Assembly: GCF_026151205.1 (NCBI RefSeq)
Contig: NC_087077.1
Span: forward strand, 18,026,475-18,090,474
Direction of reading: 5' to 3'
Source of the DNA: Bolinopsis microptera
Taxonomy: Eukaryota; Ctenophora; Tentaculata; Lobata; Bolinopsidae
Length of the DNA: 64,000 nt
The translations under genes were made by a program, and so were the position numbers. Position 1 is the stretch's first letter. The number at the start of each line of letters is the position of its first letter. This document shows positions 1-12,302 of the stretch, piece by piece. Under the pieces are notes generated by a model. That model had not been told where the DNA came from. It ran no database searches and saw only the letters and a list, made by a program, of their open reading frames with translations.

Positions 1-864
1 TTGTTTTGTTGTTTTATTTGTGTTTTTTTGTTCATTCTGTAAACAATTGGTGTGTAAAATTGTAGATAATTATAAAATGAATGACATTCAAATAATTCAT
101 ATAACTGTTATGCCATTTCTTGGTGTTAAATTCGCGATATGATCGATTATAAATTATCATTGTGACTATAGTTAGATATAATATTATGAACTATTATGGC
201 TAGATAATATAATTATACACAGTAAGACAGTACACACCCCTTATAAGCTTTTAGTCAGCCATAAATAATAAGCTTCTAAGGTTACAACATAATAATACAA
301 CAAAAATAGACCGTGTAGATTGCAGTAGAGGTCTAGTATAGCTGTTATAGTCTGCGGTCTTCCAGTCCAGCACATTCCAGCAACCACATATTATTATCTC
401 AGCCACATATTTCGCAAATAATATCCAAACCTCAACCTCCAGGATATTAAGGTTTCCGTGTGTCCTCAGTTGTTAATCCACTGTGTAACCACGATAGCAA
501 TTATCCTACGTCTGGTATATCTAGCTAGTCACGTGGTGTAGAATTAAGTAAGTAAATGTTTGCCGTCATCTGGCAGTTAAACTGTAGGTTTGGGTCCACT
601 CCAAACATTTTAAACTCTGTAATTTACTACCTCTGTAGCAATTAAATGTGAGTGGTGGAATGGTGATGTACAATGTTTCATACAATAGATAAGTGTTTGC
701 TCAATTGGCCTTAATTACCTACCACTCTACATTAACTCAATAGCAAAAACGTAGTAACATTATACCGTAATATTATCTTAATAACATTACTAATAACATT
801 ACTAATATTACTAATATCCTAACTAATTAAACTCATTATCTAATTAACTCATCCCTCTTCTCAG
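1..864. other. Non-coding AT-rich tract
   Basis: No exon, RNA gene or repeat array is visible. The last part (about 851-864) is a pyrimidine run ending in tcag, read here as the acceptor of the next exon, so this is probably intron. Confidence 0.5.
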
Positions 865-1023
865 AGTGTAGCAGGCAGTAGACGAGTATCGTTTGCAGAT
901 CGAATATACGACATATCATCCAGCGTGGCTACTACGTCCGAGAAAAGGAGATTGTCCTGCATTGACCTGAAAAACTCAGATAACGGGAGTAGCAGATATA
1001 ATCTGTTTCAAGAAAATAATGGG
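865..1023 (+). CDS. Candidate internal exon with RVSF motif
   Basis: Seen: a pyrimidine-rich acceptor (tcatccctcttctcag) and a strong donor (ggg|gtaagta) bound 159 bases. Exactly one frame is open throughout (53 codons, phase 0 at both ends), and it closes just past the donor. The peptide starts SVAGSRRVSFADRIYD and later has EKRRLSCIDL. It is Ser/Arg rich and hydrophilic with no membrane segment. RVSF matches the RVxF docking motif for protein phosphatase 1, and RRVS and RRLS match basophilic (PKA-type) phosphosites. These are short motifs and could be fortuitous. The protein family is not recognised. No ATG lies in the exon, so it is internal and its start lies upstream of the window. Its phase-0 end differs from the phase-2 exons further on, so it may belong to the same or a different gene. 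Confidence 0.6.
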
Positions 1024-2616
1024 GTAAGTAAAATATAAACTACAATAACTAACTAGATAAACATTATGTTTTCGACCCTCGCACAGCTCTTTCTTCTTTA
1101 TGATTTTGGAATAAGCTAGGTCAATTAAATAAGATTTTATTAGAATTTTGTTGTTTCGACCGACTGTATTTCTAAAATTCTAGCTCATAAGCTCATAGGA
1201 AGAATATAAGGTTAACATTTTCTTTTAGAACATACCCAAAAGTCACACCGGTTCGAGACTCGGCAAAATTTTGTTCGTCCAGGTTATTTGATAGTAATGT
1301 ATAATAAGTATATAATATAAGTAATGTATAATAAGTATATAATAACCAATATATGACCGACACACAATACAATACACGACGTGCATTATGCACATCATGG
1401 TGCACGTGCGATATGCGTGATGCACGTGTACTATTCACAAGATCCTAAATCCAAACCACAGAAATCGTTTGAAGTGGTCAGAGAGTCCTTCAAGATTCTG
1501 CAACAGCTCTCACACTAATTAATTGAACCACCAAAGTTTAATCTTCCCCTTACATGCAGGAACCCCGGATGGAGGAGGTACCGGTTGAAACTGTAGTAAT
1601 TACATACTTTGTAGTCTTATGTGTATATTGTTGTGTTGGTTCATCCTCCTGTTGTTCTCTTGTTGATACTGCTTGTTACTATGACGTGTAAATTAGGGGA
1701 TGTATTATTTAGGGGATTGCTGTTTAAAATGTACATTATGCAGTGTGAAATATAGCGTACATTTAATTATAAGACAGTGCACATAGTGTATTTAACAGTG
1801 TATAATACGAGACATGGTATGCTGCGTATACTTGGAAACTATCCAGAGTTAAGATACCGAACAACAACAACTGTATGTTGAGCGCTGGTAGGAATGTTTA
1901 CATTACAATAATGCTATGTTACATCCAGCTGTAGGTCTAACGATAATAACAGCACCCGTCCGTTTTAACAAGTACCACTTACCACTTGCACCACAATTAA
2001 CTCCATACCCCCTGGTAATGTTATCACTAATTAACAGGTGCGTGTCAGGCCTGCTGACCAAGCCCTGGTACTAATGTAATGTTACCTTGGTCAAGGTTAA
2101 AATATAAGGTAATAAGGTAATGGTAGTGTCACAGTTAGTTGCGCACAGAGGGGGTGGGAGGGTCATGTTAAAATGTTAGGTAATGTTAAAGTCACTGTAC
2201 AGTTGTTTTAACAATCTGCCAACTCCTCAAATACTGATGTATTATATTGTGATAATCTATTGGTGGTGGTATTTCATGGAAAAGCAGTTATGTTAATTAA
2301 TATATCGATAGAAACGTGAGTGGTTATAATATTAATTAAATCAGGTATATTAATTAATACTTTGTAAGGAACTTGAGTGGTCAGTTCAATAACAGAATCC
2401 TCCTAATGATACCGAGAGTAGGTTTAATCATCCGACCAGGAAGTCCGTCCTAACTGGTGACGCTTACAAAGCGGCTGCTAACGGTTATTTAACGGCTATT
2501 TAACGGCTATTTCTTTATGCCTCACGAGCCTGTATTCCCAAGGGACTAGTTCCTGCAATCATCTTGGATAAGCCGCTACCTTTCCCTAGCACGGAGTTAC
2601 CCGAAATCAGTTGAGG
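1024..2616. other. Non-coding, probable intron
   Basis: No coding signal. It holds a 27-bp direct repeat (1294-1320 and 1321-1344). Small open frames near 1200-1440 on the - strand are simple-sequence (Tyr/Leu/Ile) and are not supported. Confidence 0.4.
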
Positions 2617-2769
2617 TTCAAAGTAGACCCTGGTTCAAAGTAGACCCTGGTTCAAAGTAGACCCTGGTTCAAAGTAGACCCTGGTTCAAAGTAGACCCTG
2701 GTTCAAAGTAGACCCTGGTTCAAAGTAGACCCTGGTTCAAAGTAGACCCTGGTTCAAAGTAGACCCTGG
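2617..2769 (+). repeat. 17-bp minisatellite, 9 copies
   Basis: The unit ttcaaagtagaccctgg is repeated nine times with no visible variants (153 bases). Near-perfect homogeneity indicates recent expansion. There are no unique spacers, so it is not a CRISPR array. Confidence 0.95.
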
Positions 2770-5263
2770 TCCCTGACACTCTGGTGGCATTTAAAATAAC
2801 ACTCCTTCAGAGGCTCCAGCACTCATTCATAGGTTACTGGTTAAGTTCTCCAAGTTTAAACGGATAAGTGTAAACAAAGATTCTTCCTCCTCACTTCTCA
2901 TGTGCTGTAAAGATAGGGTATGTCGTATGAGGGATCACAATATTATCTTAATTATGATGGGGTACGAAATTTTTGGTTGATCCATTGGTACTCAACAACA
3001 GCTATGATGACATAGTATCTTGCTGTCCTGCATTGTCAAAGTTTTTCATAAGGGTACAAAGTTTCATGATCTATTATAATATTTAATTGTGACTATAAGA
3101 TCCCAGCCATTGTTTCTGACGTCATTGCATTGTTTGCTGAAGACTGCAGAGTTGATAAGATCAACCGTCTCCCAGTTCACTAGAAAAACTAAATCTACTT
3201 AAAACTCATGGCACGATTCCACAGAATGATCAAGTTGGAATGCCTGGGAAGTTTTGGCTTGGTACTTTAAACATTTTATAATGTTAAGTTCAGGATTTAA
3301 ACGAGTTAAAAACTTTGTCAGTTTACAGTTCTACTAATGATCAGAAAATGTTCACAACATTTAAAGCTGTGTTATGTATGGGTATATTATGGGCGACAAT
3401 GGCCAACACGTCCTCATTGTCTTTCCGCCCTCACACAACTTTGAATTTAGTTGCGAGGTTATGTTTATAATAATATGTTTATGATATATATAATATGGTT
3501 TGATTTGGATAGTATGAAAGAACACAGCTACTTTTTTACCAATTCATTTCAAATTCAACCTATTGTCTTTAAAAGCTAGAGAGAGACCTTTTAACTATTG
3601 TAACAATTTCAAGAACTTCCATCCACCACTATATTTAACATTAACTAATTTAATCTTTTCGTTTGGTCATTAGACGTCACCGTCAATTGTTTGTGATGTC
3701 TTCAAATTTATGTGCCGACCAACATTAATTATACCGCTGATTGTGAAACACATTATAATTAACGATCCACCCCGATTGGATTGAATCCTCTTTATTCTTT
3801 GGTTGAACCACGTAACCATGGTAACAGCATGTCCACGTACAAGCCCTTTGTTTTCAAATTTTATATCGAAATCTAAGGTCGACCATGCGATGCCTTCGCA
3901 ATCCAATCAAAGCGATATGATTGTCTTTTTGTTTTTTGTCGCAGGTCTGAGATATCAGAGGATTAGGTTACTGGTGAGGCGTTTGATTGGTTAAAAAAGT
4001 TCGGGACCTGTCGTGCTTCTAGCTTGATGGTGGACTACATTTTGCTCTAGACATCTTGAAATGTGTTGACGTTTATCATAGTCAGATAGTTGTTGTTTGT
4101 TGGTCATATCCCTTTTCAATTCAACATAACATTATTTCGTCACCAGGACTAGGAACCGACCAGATCAGCTTTTTTTTCAGCAGAACCGGGCCGAATTTCA
4201 ATTTTCGAATCGATACCGGTTGTTTTGAGCATATCTTTCTTCCTTTAAAGCGGATTGCACCGTATTTTCTTTGTGTTAGACCTTCAACACATTCCGAAGA
4301 AACATATTTCATTACTAACAGGATCTGGGCGTGGTTACTCCGTATAGTAAAGCCGTGGTAAGGTTGTACATCAGTGCTTTTCATTTACAACTGAAACGAA
4401 ACCTACATGATATTTAGCAGGTAGCTAGGATTTGGACTATAATATGTAGCTGCTACAATGTACCTAACTAGGCTGCTCTGTACCATTAGATACCATTAAA
4501 AGTGTATACTATATTGAACTAAGGCTCTGTACCAGTATGTAGTCTGACCAGTAAGCCAGTAAGGGGCTACTGGTATTGACCTACACCAGATCGTCTTTTG
4601 TATCATTATCATATAGCTTTATTTTATTTCCATTACAAAGGGGGCCAATTATCCAGACCTTATTACAATAAAGACTTCATTACATTACTAAGAGTTGTAA
4701 CTTGCAGGGTCATGCTAACAATAGAAATTACTGTCGAACACACAGCCCATGAAATTTAATGTGGCACACGGAAATCTTCAATCAATGAACTTTGATTGTG
4801 ATTAGGTCTACACTCTACAATATATTGAATGGGGGAAAACTACCGATAGTAGCTTTATCGGATAGTTCAAATCAGTCGATGAAGAAATTGACGCAATGTT
4901 AATTAATGAATTCAACCTCTTTACCCAATTCTTGGCAGTATGTATGTCTGAAATGATGTGTAGAATTTCTATTCTCGTAGCCATTGTTTGATTTTGCTGT
5001 TTTTATCAATTAATAGAAACACAACAGCCGAGAACAATAAGGAGTGTTGACTATTACATACTGTTTTGCATACTGTAAATATAAATGTTAATAATGTGAA
5101 TGTTAAAACTTAAAAGTGTAAATTGTTCTAAGAATTATAAATAATTCAAATCATCAATCATTACTATAAATATAGGAAACTTTATAACGAGGGAAAATCA
5201 AAGTATATCAGCGATAACGCTGCTAATGAAGCACTTGATTCCGTTGAAACGTGGATACTATTT
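2770..5263. other. Non-coding tract
   Basis: Nothing supportable was found. Overlapping open frames near 3670-4000 and 4056-4384 run on both strands with no splice, family or composition support, and are treated as chance. Confidence 0.4.
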
Positions 5264-5586
5264 CACCACTAGTTCTACACCACTAGTTCTACACCACTAG
5301 TTCTACACCACTAGTTCTACACCACTAGTTCTACACCACTAGTTCTACACCACTAGTTCTACACCACTAGTTCTACACCACTAGTTCTACACCACTAGTT
5401 CTACACCACTAGTTCTACACCACTAGTTCTACACCACTAGTTCTACACCACTAGTTCTACACCACTAGTTCTACACCACTAGTTCTACACCACTGGTTCT
5501 ACACCACTAGTTCTACACCACTAGTTCTACACCACTAGTTCTACACCACTAGTTCTACACCACTAGTTCTACACCACTAGTTCTAC
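5264..5586 (+). repeat. 14-bp minisatellite array, left of LINE
   Basis: About 23 head-to-tail copies of caccactagttcta, each carrying the palindrome ACTAGT, with one variant (actggt) near 5490. The same unit in the same orientation recurs at 16716-17066, so the LINE sits between two blocks of one satellite. Confidence 0.95.
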
Positions 5587-5794
5587 CTCATAAAGGTAAA
5601 GGTGAAATTTACTTAATTACTGTAGATAAGTCACGGTACTTTCTACACACAGGACTGAAAGTCTTCGTTAGAAGTATCTGACTAGGTCACGTTATTATTA
5701 TCATATTTTGTATTAATAGTAAGTCTATACTCTCTTAAATATATCATAATATAACTATAATACTAACGAATATAATACATTATCTCATAGTTCT

Positions 5795-6906
5795 ATGAAC
5801 GAATCTCAGCGTTGCAACAAATGTTATACACGTATTCCTAAAGCACGTTCGTTCCTAATTTGCAGTCACTGCGACAAAATAAAACATATGAAATGCATGA
5901 AGTTATCTAAGTCTGAGGCAAAAATAATTGTAGATTCTGGCTCTGCCTGGATATGTTATGACTGTATTTCCAGCGCCTTACCAGTAAATGCATGCCCCTC
6001 GGCAAAGCCACCGAGACAAGGGCCCGTCATAGGTCCTAAATTTAAAGTTCAATGCACATGCTGTAATGGCTGGATTTACTCCCCCGCCAACCTGAAAACC
6101 TGCCACTGGTGCGAATCTAAAGTACATACCAAATGTCACTCCGACTTATTAGGATGCAGAAATTGCTGTGAAAATATGATCCCGGGATACTATGTACATT
6201 GCTATCAGCTATACTCATTACATACACATACTCACACCGGCGTAATCCACAATCCCTACGATCGCTATCAGTTGATTAACGAAATAGGAAATACAATTGA
6301 CCAAGATCAGGAACTCGAATATTGGAATGAGATTTCTGATATTTTAGTTAGCTGCAATTACATGGAGCCGACAAATGTAAGTTCGTCAGGACCATGTGAT
6401 CTTAAGATATTTACCTTAAACATACGGGGACTTCTTAAAAACGTAGACAAATTAAGAGAAGATATATTCACGTACTCGAAGTATGATGTCCTTTGTTTTA
6501 ACGAGACTAATCTCTTGCAGGATAAGCTTCCTAATGGTATTAATGACCTAGTGCTTGAGGGATTTTATGAACCACTGTTACGAGATCCAATACGTAGTTC
6601 TGGTCGTGGTGGGGGTTTAGCAATTTATATCAATACGCGCGTATGCGAGTCTGAAAATATTGAAAAATTCTTTCCCCAAAACTTTGATGTGACAGACAAG
6701 AGTGGTGAATTCATGTTGGTAAAACTCCATAACTGCAAAGGCTTTAACAAAACAAAGATAATCGTCAATATATATCGGTCACCAGCATCAAAAAATCCTG
6801 ATAATTTTAACAAACTCATTGACTCCCTATTACACGGCATGGAAAGGCACTCGAGAAAACATACTATATTAGTCGGTGATTTCAATGTAGATCTTACACA
6901 TTATGA
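5795..6906 (+). pseudogene. LINE ORF, 5' part: PHD fingers and endonuclease
   Basis: About 371 codons from ATG 5795 to the foldback insertion. A first zinc finger shows C7, C10, C23, C26, H31, C34, C54, C57, the C4HC3 spacing of a PHD finger. A second Cys/His cluster (about C87 to C124, with H111) looks like another treble-clef finger. From about residue 203 comes an APE-type endonuclease with LNIRGL, FNETNL, GGGLAIYI, IYRSP and the GDFNVDL catalytic-site motif. PHD plus endonuclease plus RT in one frame is known in CR1-clade LINEs. After 6906 the frame runs 23 codons into insertion sequence and stops at 6976, so that tail is not native. The remaining endonuclease motifs (SATLIDH, SDH) lie in the other piece. 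Confidence 0.9.
6901..6906 (+). repeat. Target-site duplication TTATGA, left copy
   Basis: TTATGA directly abuts the left terminal inverted repeat of the foldback element. The identical hexamer follows the right terminus at 13549-13554. Confidence 0.85.
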
Positions 6907-6949
6907 AGGCCTCCCCCAGCCTCGGATCTTAGGATTAGATTTGCAAAAA

Positions 6950-7335
6950 TTCCTGAGACACAGGTGCAAAAGTTAAGACAGCAGAATAATCCTAAGACAG
7001 CAGAATAATCCTAAGACAAAATTTAAGAAATCCTGAGACAGCGAAAAATCCTGAGACAAAATTTAAGAAATCCCGAGACAGCGAAAAAACCTGAGACAAA
7101 ATTTAAGAAATCCCGAGACAGCGAAAAAACCTGAGACAAAATTTAAGAAATCCCGAGACAGCGAAAAAACCTAAGACAAAATTTAAGAATCCTGAGACGC
7201 GCGAAAAAACCTGAGACAAAATTTAAGAAATCCCGAGACAGCGAAAAATCCTGAGACAAAATTTAAGAAAACCTGAGACAGCGAAAAATCCTGAGACAAA
7301 ATTTAAGAAAACCTGAGACAGCGAAAAATTTTTAG
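6950..7335 (+). repeat. 40-bp tandem repeats in left foldback arm
   Basis: About eight to nine copies of a 40-bp unit containing cctgagacaaaatttaag and cgagacagcgaaaaa, with variants. The inverted counterpart is at 13065-13510. Confidence 0.9.
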
Positions 7336-8148
7336 ATACAATTTATACAATAGCCACAAGAATATACATGGATATTACATCTTTTAATTTCTTGCAAAGA
7401 ATATAATAAATACAATATAACTAGGTATAGTAGGAATGTCAATAAGTCAATAGAATTTGTCTGAAACCTCTATGTGCCTGCTAATGAAGTGAGTATCCTA
7501 GATCATATCTTTACAGGTAGGACTGTATAATGGGGGCCCGACGTTATAGTTTTTTAGCGGACATCATCTCACCCCCCCCCCCCCCCCCCCTTACCCCTTC
7601 TTACCCCCAGTTCCATAGCGGATATTATGCCAAATTATTGGACGGAGATCGTCAACTAATATTTCTTCGGATGTTTCTCCGGTTTGCAGTTCCATAACCT
7701 TATCCGGAGACCATCTACGGTAATTTTGTTGATTCTCACAGAGCAAAGTGCAAAGAAACTGCCGCAAACTGCTACAATCTCCGAGAAATATACTTATTGA
7801 GTTATTGACTAGCTTGCTAAAATTCATCGTCAAATTACCGCTGCTCGAGTTACCTAGCCAGGCCCATTTCAGTTTTGAGTACTAGAGTCGGTTATCTAGT
7901 CAAAGCCTAGCTTTTTTGTAACTTGCAAGTGCTTTTGCGGATTGTCGTGGATTTCGGCAAATAGTCGTGGATTTCGGCGATATTTTCAGATTATTCTTCA
8001 ATGTCCTCAAACCTGAGCACTGGGACTACTTAAGTTTTTGCTACTATCTGAATTATTTGCTCAAGCTACTGGCTCGCTAGGTTCAAAGGTTTATTTCCTA
8101 TTTATCATGAAAAAAAAATTGTGCTGGGTAAAAGTTTACATGGTGTTC

Positions 8149-8212
8149 ACGCAGGTTTGAACTCCCGACCTCGCGCAGAGCTAGCCGATCGCCTAGCCGC
8201 CAAGCTACTCGG
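8149..8212 (-). other. tRNA-like (SINE-type) block, left arm
   Basis: Reverse complement of the block at 12231-12302. The - strand shows B box GTTCAAACC (8154-8162) and an A-box-like TAGCTTGGCGG (8197-8207), the latter one base off consensus. Transcription would run leftward, out through the 40-bp repeats and the terminus. No convincing acceptor stem is seen, so it is tRNA-derived and not a tRNA gene. Confidence 0.6.
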
Positions 8213-8387
8213 GTGATGTACTCATGAAATTTTTGATGTAATTATATATTTACCCCTTTTTACCCCCAGTTCCATAGCGGATATTATGCCAAATTATTGG
8301 ACGGAGATCGTCAACTAATATTTCTTCGGATATTTCTCCGGTTTGCAGTTCCATAACCTTAGTCCTTATCCGGAGACCATCTACGGT

Positions 8388-9044
8388 AATTTTGTTGATT
8401 CTCACAGAGCAAAGTGCAAACAAATTGCCACAAACTGCTACAATCTCCGAGAAATTCCCGGAGAGCTTCATCTGCGTATAATACAGTAGACGGAGCCGGA
8501 GAATCATCACCGTAGAAATGGACCTCCGTCTAATAATTTGGCATAATATCCGCTATGGAACTGGGGGGTTAATCTGATTAAAAGCTACAAAAAATTCCAG
8601 AAATGAGATGGCTGGTTAACACCTACCTTTGGAAAGCTCTGATGAACCTGCCTGTGGAGAAATAAACGCACTTAACTTCACCTCAATTGAGCAATAACTA
8701 TTTATCGCTTATTACTTCATTTATTTTGGATGTACAGTGTGCTTCGTAACTAATTTATTATTACAAAGTTTACTTTCTAATAAGCTAAAACGACAACTAA
8801 TCTTTCGTTTTACTCCCTACTGTACAGGTTTACTCGTCAATCCAGGTATATGAGAATGTGTGAGAATGGTCTTGAAACTCTGAAAAGAGGGAAGCAGTTT
8901 TGGGGACGGGGAGATTGAAGCAGGTGGCCCCCTGGCTTACAATTGACCCCCCATGCAATTACACTGAGTCAATTGATCTCAGTATAATAACATGGGGGTT
9001 AATTGTCGGGGGTCAATTGTCGTACTAAGCCCTAGGCTTGCGTC
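8388..9044. other. Left part of the foldback loop, no gene
   Basis: It continues the block shared with 7720-7790 up to about 8470, then holds a short reversed copy of the same block (about 8515-8570). The rest is unique sequence without a supported gene. An imperfect inverted pair around caattgac/gtcaattg lies near 8940-9020. Confidence 0.5.
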
Positions 9045-9252
9045 AAGGCGTAACAGATTTGCTGGGCACTGCATGAGAGCTTCTGACCAAGTTATCTCCT
9101 CTATCCTCCCCTGGCGACTTACCCAGTCCGGCCGTGGAACTGTGGAAGGAGACCACTCACCTTCCTGGACGTAGTAGCTCGTGACACTGGGCTCCAGTTG
9201 GACGACCTTCGAACTGTTATGTGCGATCAAGACGTGTGGAGGCAGACAGTCC
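9045..9252 (+). pseudogene. LINE RT C-terminal tail fragment, frameshifted
   Basis: One frame reads RRNRFAGHCMRASDQV followed by SILPW. After a frame change near 9130-9150 another reads GRRPLTFLDVVARDTGL, then DDLRTVMCDQDVW. This order (R-R-x-R-x-A-G-H-C, then W, G-R-R/P, D-T-G-L, M-x-D-x-x-W) is the familiar C-terminal tail of many RTE/CR1-like LINE polyproteins, recalled from knowledge and not searched. The fragment is a remnant of a LINE different from the host LINE, whose own C-terminus at 16102 lacks these motifs. It runs straight into the (CCT)-type repeat, which may have grown from that LINE's 3' tail. Confidence 0.6.
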
Positions 9253-11892
9253 TCCTCCTCCTCTTCCTTTGTCCTCATCCTCCTCCTTCCTCCTCCCTCC
9301 TCCTCAGTCCTCCTCAGTCCTCCTCCTCCTCCTTTTTCTCCTCCTCCTTATATCCTCCTGCTCCTTCTCAGTCCTCCTCCTCCTCCTCAGTCCTCCTCCT
9401 CCTCATCATCATCAGTCCTCCTCCTGATCCTCCTCCTTATCAGTCCTCCTCTTGATCCTCCTCTTAGTCCTCCTCCTCCTCTTTCCTCAGTCTTCCTCCT
9501 CTTCAGTCCTCCTCCTCATCCTCCTCCTCCTCCTCTTCCTCATAATCGTCCTCTTCAGTCTTCATCGTCCTCCTCGTCCTCATCAGTCCTCGTCCTCCTC
9601 ATCCTCCTCCTCCTCCTCCTCAGTCCTCCTCCTCAGTCCTCCTCAGTCCTCAGTCCTCCTCCTCCTGATCCTCCTGATCCTCCTCCTCCTCCTCCTCCTC
9701 CAGATCCTCCTCCTCCTCCTCCTCCTCAGTCCTCTTCCTCAGTCCTTCTCCTTATTCTCCTCCTCCTCCTCATCATCAGTCCTCCTCCTCCTCCTTCAAG
9801 TAGGGCGGACCAAAACGGACAAAAAATGGAAATAACATTTAGATGCTTCCTCCTCCCTCAGTCCTCCTCCTCCTCATCCTCCGCCTTCCTCCTCATCAGT
9901 CCTCCTCCTCAGTCCTCCTCCTCCTCCTCTTCCTCATAATCGTCCTCTTCAGTCTTCATCGTCCTCCTCGGCCTCATCAGTCCTCGTCCTCCTCATCCTC
10001 CTCCTCCTCCTCCTCAGTCCTCCTCCTCAGTCCTCCTCAGTCCTCAGTCCTCCTCCTCCTGATCCTCCTGATCCTCCTCCTCCTCCTCCTCCTCCAGATC
10101 CTCCTCCTCCTCCTCCTCCTCAGTCCTCTTCCTCAGTCCTTCTCCTTATTCTCCTCCTCCTCCTCATCATCAGTCCTCCTCCTCCTCCTTCAAGTAGGGC
10201 GGACCAAAACGGACAAAAAATGGAAATAACATTTAGATGCTTCTTCCTCCTCCTCCCTCTCCACCTCCTCCTTTTCTTCCTCCTCCTCCTTCTCCTCTTC
10301 AGTCCTCCTCCTCCTCCTCTTCCTGAGTCCTCCTCCTCCTTCTCCTTGCTCCTCCTCAGTCCTCCTCCTCAGTCTTCCTCAGTCCTCAGTCCTCCTCCTC
10401 CTGATCCTCCTCCTCCTCCTCCTGATCCTCCTCCTCCTCCTCCTCCTCAGTCCTCCTCCTCAGTCCTCATCCTTATTCTCCTCCTCCTCCTCATCATCAG
10501 TCCTCCTCCTTCAAGTAGGGCGGACCAAAACGGACAAAAAATGGAAATAACATTTAGATGCTTCCTCCTCCTCCCTCTACTCCTCCACCTCCTCAGTCCT
10601 CCGCAGTCCTCTTCCTCCTCCTCCTCCTTCCTCCTCACCAGTCCTCCTTCTCAGTCCTCCTCGACCTCAGTCCTCGTCCTCCTCATCCTCATCCTCAGTC
10701 CTTATCCTCCTCGTCCTCCTCGGTCCTCCTCAGTCCTCCTCCTCCTCCTCGTACATCTCATCAGTCCTCCTCCTAGCCTCCTCCTCATCAGTCCTCCTCA
10801 TCAGTCCTCCTCCTCAGTCCTCTTTAGTTCACTCAGTCCTCCTCCTCCCCTTCCTCACAGTCCTCCTCCTCAGTCCTCCTCCTCCTCGTCCTCAGTCCTC
10901 GTCCTCCTCATCCTCCTCCTCCTCAGTCCTCCTCCTCCTCAGTCCTCCTCCTCCTCCTGATCCTCCTCCTCCTCCTTCTCCTCCTCCTCCTCAGTCCTCC
11001 TCAGTTCACTCAGTCCTCCTCCTCCCTTTCCTCTCAGTCCTCCTCAACAGTCCCCCTTCTCAGTCCTCCTCCTCGTCCTCCTCGTCCTCAGTCCTTGTCC
11101 TCATCATCCTCCTCCTCGTCCTCAGTCGTCCTCAGTCCTCCTCGTCCTCAGTCCTCGTCCTCCTCAGTCCTCCTCAGTCCTCCTCCTCCTCCTCCTCCTC
11201 CTCAGTCCTCCTCCTCAGTCCTCCTCAGTCCTCCTCAGTTCACTCAGTCCTCCTCCTAGCCTCCTCCTCATCAGTCCTCCTCCTCAGTCCTCCTCCTCTT
11301 CCTCGTCCTCAGTCCTCGTCCTCCTCATCCTCCTCCTCCTCAGTCCTCCTCAGTCCTCCTCAGTTCACTCAGTCCTCCTCCTCTTCCCCTTCCTCTCAGT
11401 CCTCCTCAACAGTCCTCCTTCTCAGTCCTCCTCCTCGTCCTCAGTCCTCCTCGTCCTCCTCGTCCTCAGTCCTTGTCCTCCTCATCCTCGTCCTCGTCCT
11501 CCTCCTCCTCAGTCCTCCTCAGTCCTCCTCGTCCTCCTCAGTCCTCCTCCTCCTTCTCAGTCTTTCTCCTCCTCCTCCGCAGTCCTCTTCAGTCATCCTC
11601 CTTCTCTTCTTACATCTCATCAGTCCTCCTCCTCCTCCTCATCAGTCCTCCTCCTCATCATAATCAGTCCTCCTCCTCCTCCTTCAAGTAGGGCGGACAA
11701 TAACGGACAAAAATGGAAATAACATTTAGATGCTTATTCCTCCTCCTCCCTCTCCACCTCCTCCTTTTCCTCCTCCTCCTCCTCCTCCTCCTCTTCAGTC
11801 CTCCTCCTCCTCCTCCTCCTCCTCTTCCTGAGTCCTCCTCCTCCTCCTCCTTGCTCTTCATCAGTCATCCTCACCAGTGCTCCTCCTCCTGT
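9241..11892 (+). repeat. 2.65-kb polypyrimidine (TCC/CAGTCC) repeat
   Basis: Almost only C and T on the + strand, built from tcc triplets with interspersed cagtcctcc. A non-repetitive module of about 50 bases (caagtagggcgga, then acggacaaaaaatgg, then aacatttagatgctt) occurs four times at about 9796, 10190, 10513 and 11684. A larger block is duplicated (about 9518-9846 and 9920-10242). Long Ser/Pro/Leu open frames across it are by-products of the repeat. Such tracts can form triplex DNA (established knowledge). Confidence 0.95.
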
Positions 11893-12057
11893 TGTAAAAT
11901 AAGTATTACACGAAATTTTGAAAGGATTGCAAAAAACCTGGTCATTAATGTCAGTATTATAGAATTTTGCTGAAATATACATATACATTAATGCACATTA
12001 ATGCCCATTTATGCCCATCTATGCCCATTAATGCACATTAATGACCGTTGTATCCCC
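11893..12057. other. Right end of the foldback loop
   Basis: AT-rich junction with short tandem atgcccat/atgcacatta motifs (about 11990-12040) and a short C run just before the right arm. No gene. Confidence 0.6.
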
Positions 12058-12230
12058 CCCGTAGATGGTCTCCGGATAAGGACTAAGGTTATGGAACTGC
12101 AAACCGGAGAAATATCCGAAGAAATATTAGTTGACGATCTCCGTCCAATAATTTGGCATAATATCCGCTATGGAACTGGGGGTAAAAAGGGGTAAATATA
12201 TAATAACATCAAAAATTTCATGAGTACATC

Positions 12231-12302
12231 ATCCGAGTAGCTTAGCGGCTAGGCGATCGGCTAGCTCTGCGCGAGGTCGGGAGTTCAAACCTGCGTGAAC
12301 AC
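12231..12302 (+). other. tRNA-like (SINE-type) block, right arm
   Basis: A box TAGCTTAGCGG (12238-12248) and B box GTTCAAACC (12283-12291) both match Pol III consensus, with a tRNA-like spacing of about 45 bases. Transcription would run rightward, outward through the arm. The acceptor stem and anticodon arm are not convincing, so this is a tRNA-derived promoter block. It is the better preserved of the two arm copies. Confidence 0.7.

Noticed and set aside
3670..4384. Overlapping frames of 60-100 codons on both strands
   Set aside because: No motif, splice or composition support; mutually exclusive on the two strands.
9181..11973. Several open frames of 60-250 codons rich in Ser, Pro and Leu (and Arg/Glu on the other strand)
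   Set aside because: They are translations of the TCC/CAGTCC repeat. All frames are open at once and there is no start context or domain.
8149..12302. tRNA-like blocks considered as functional tRNA genes
   Set aside because: A and B boxes are good, but no acceptor stem or clear anticodon arm could be folded by eye.
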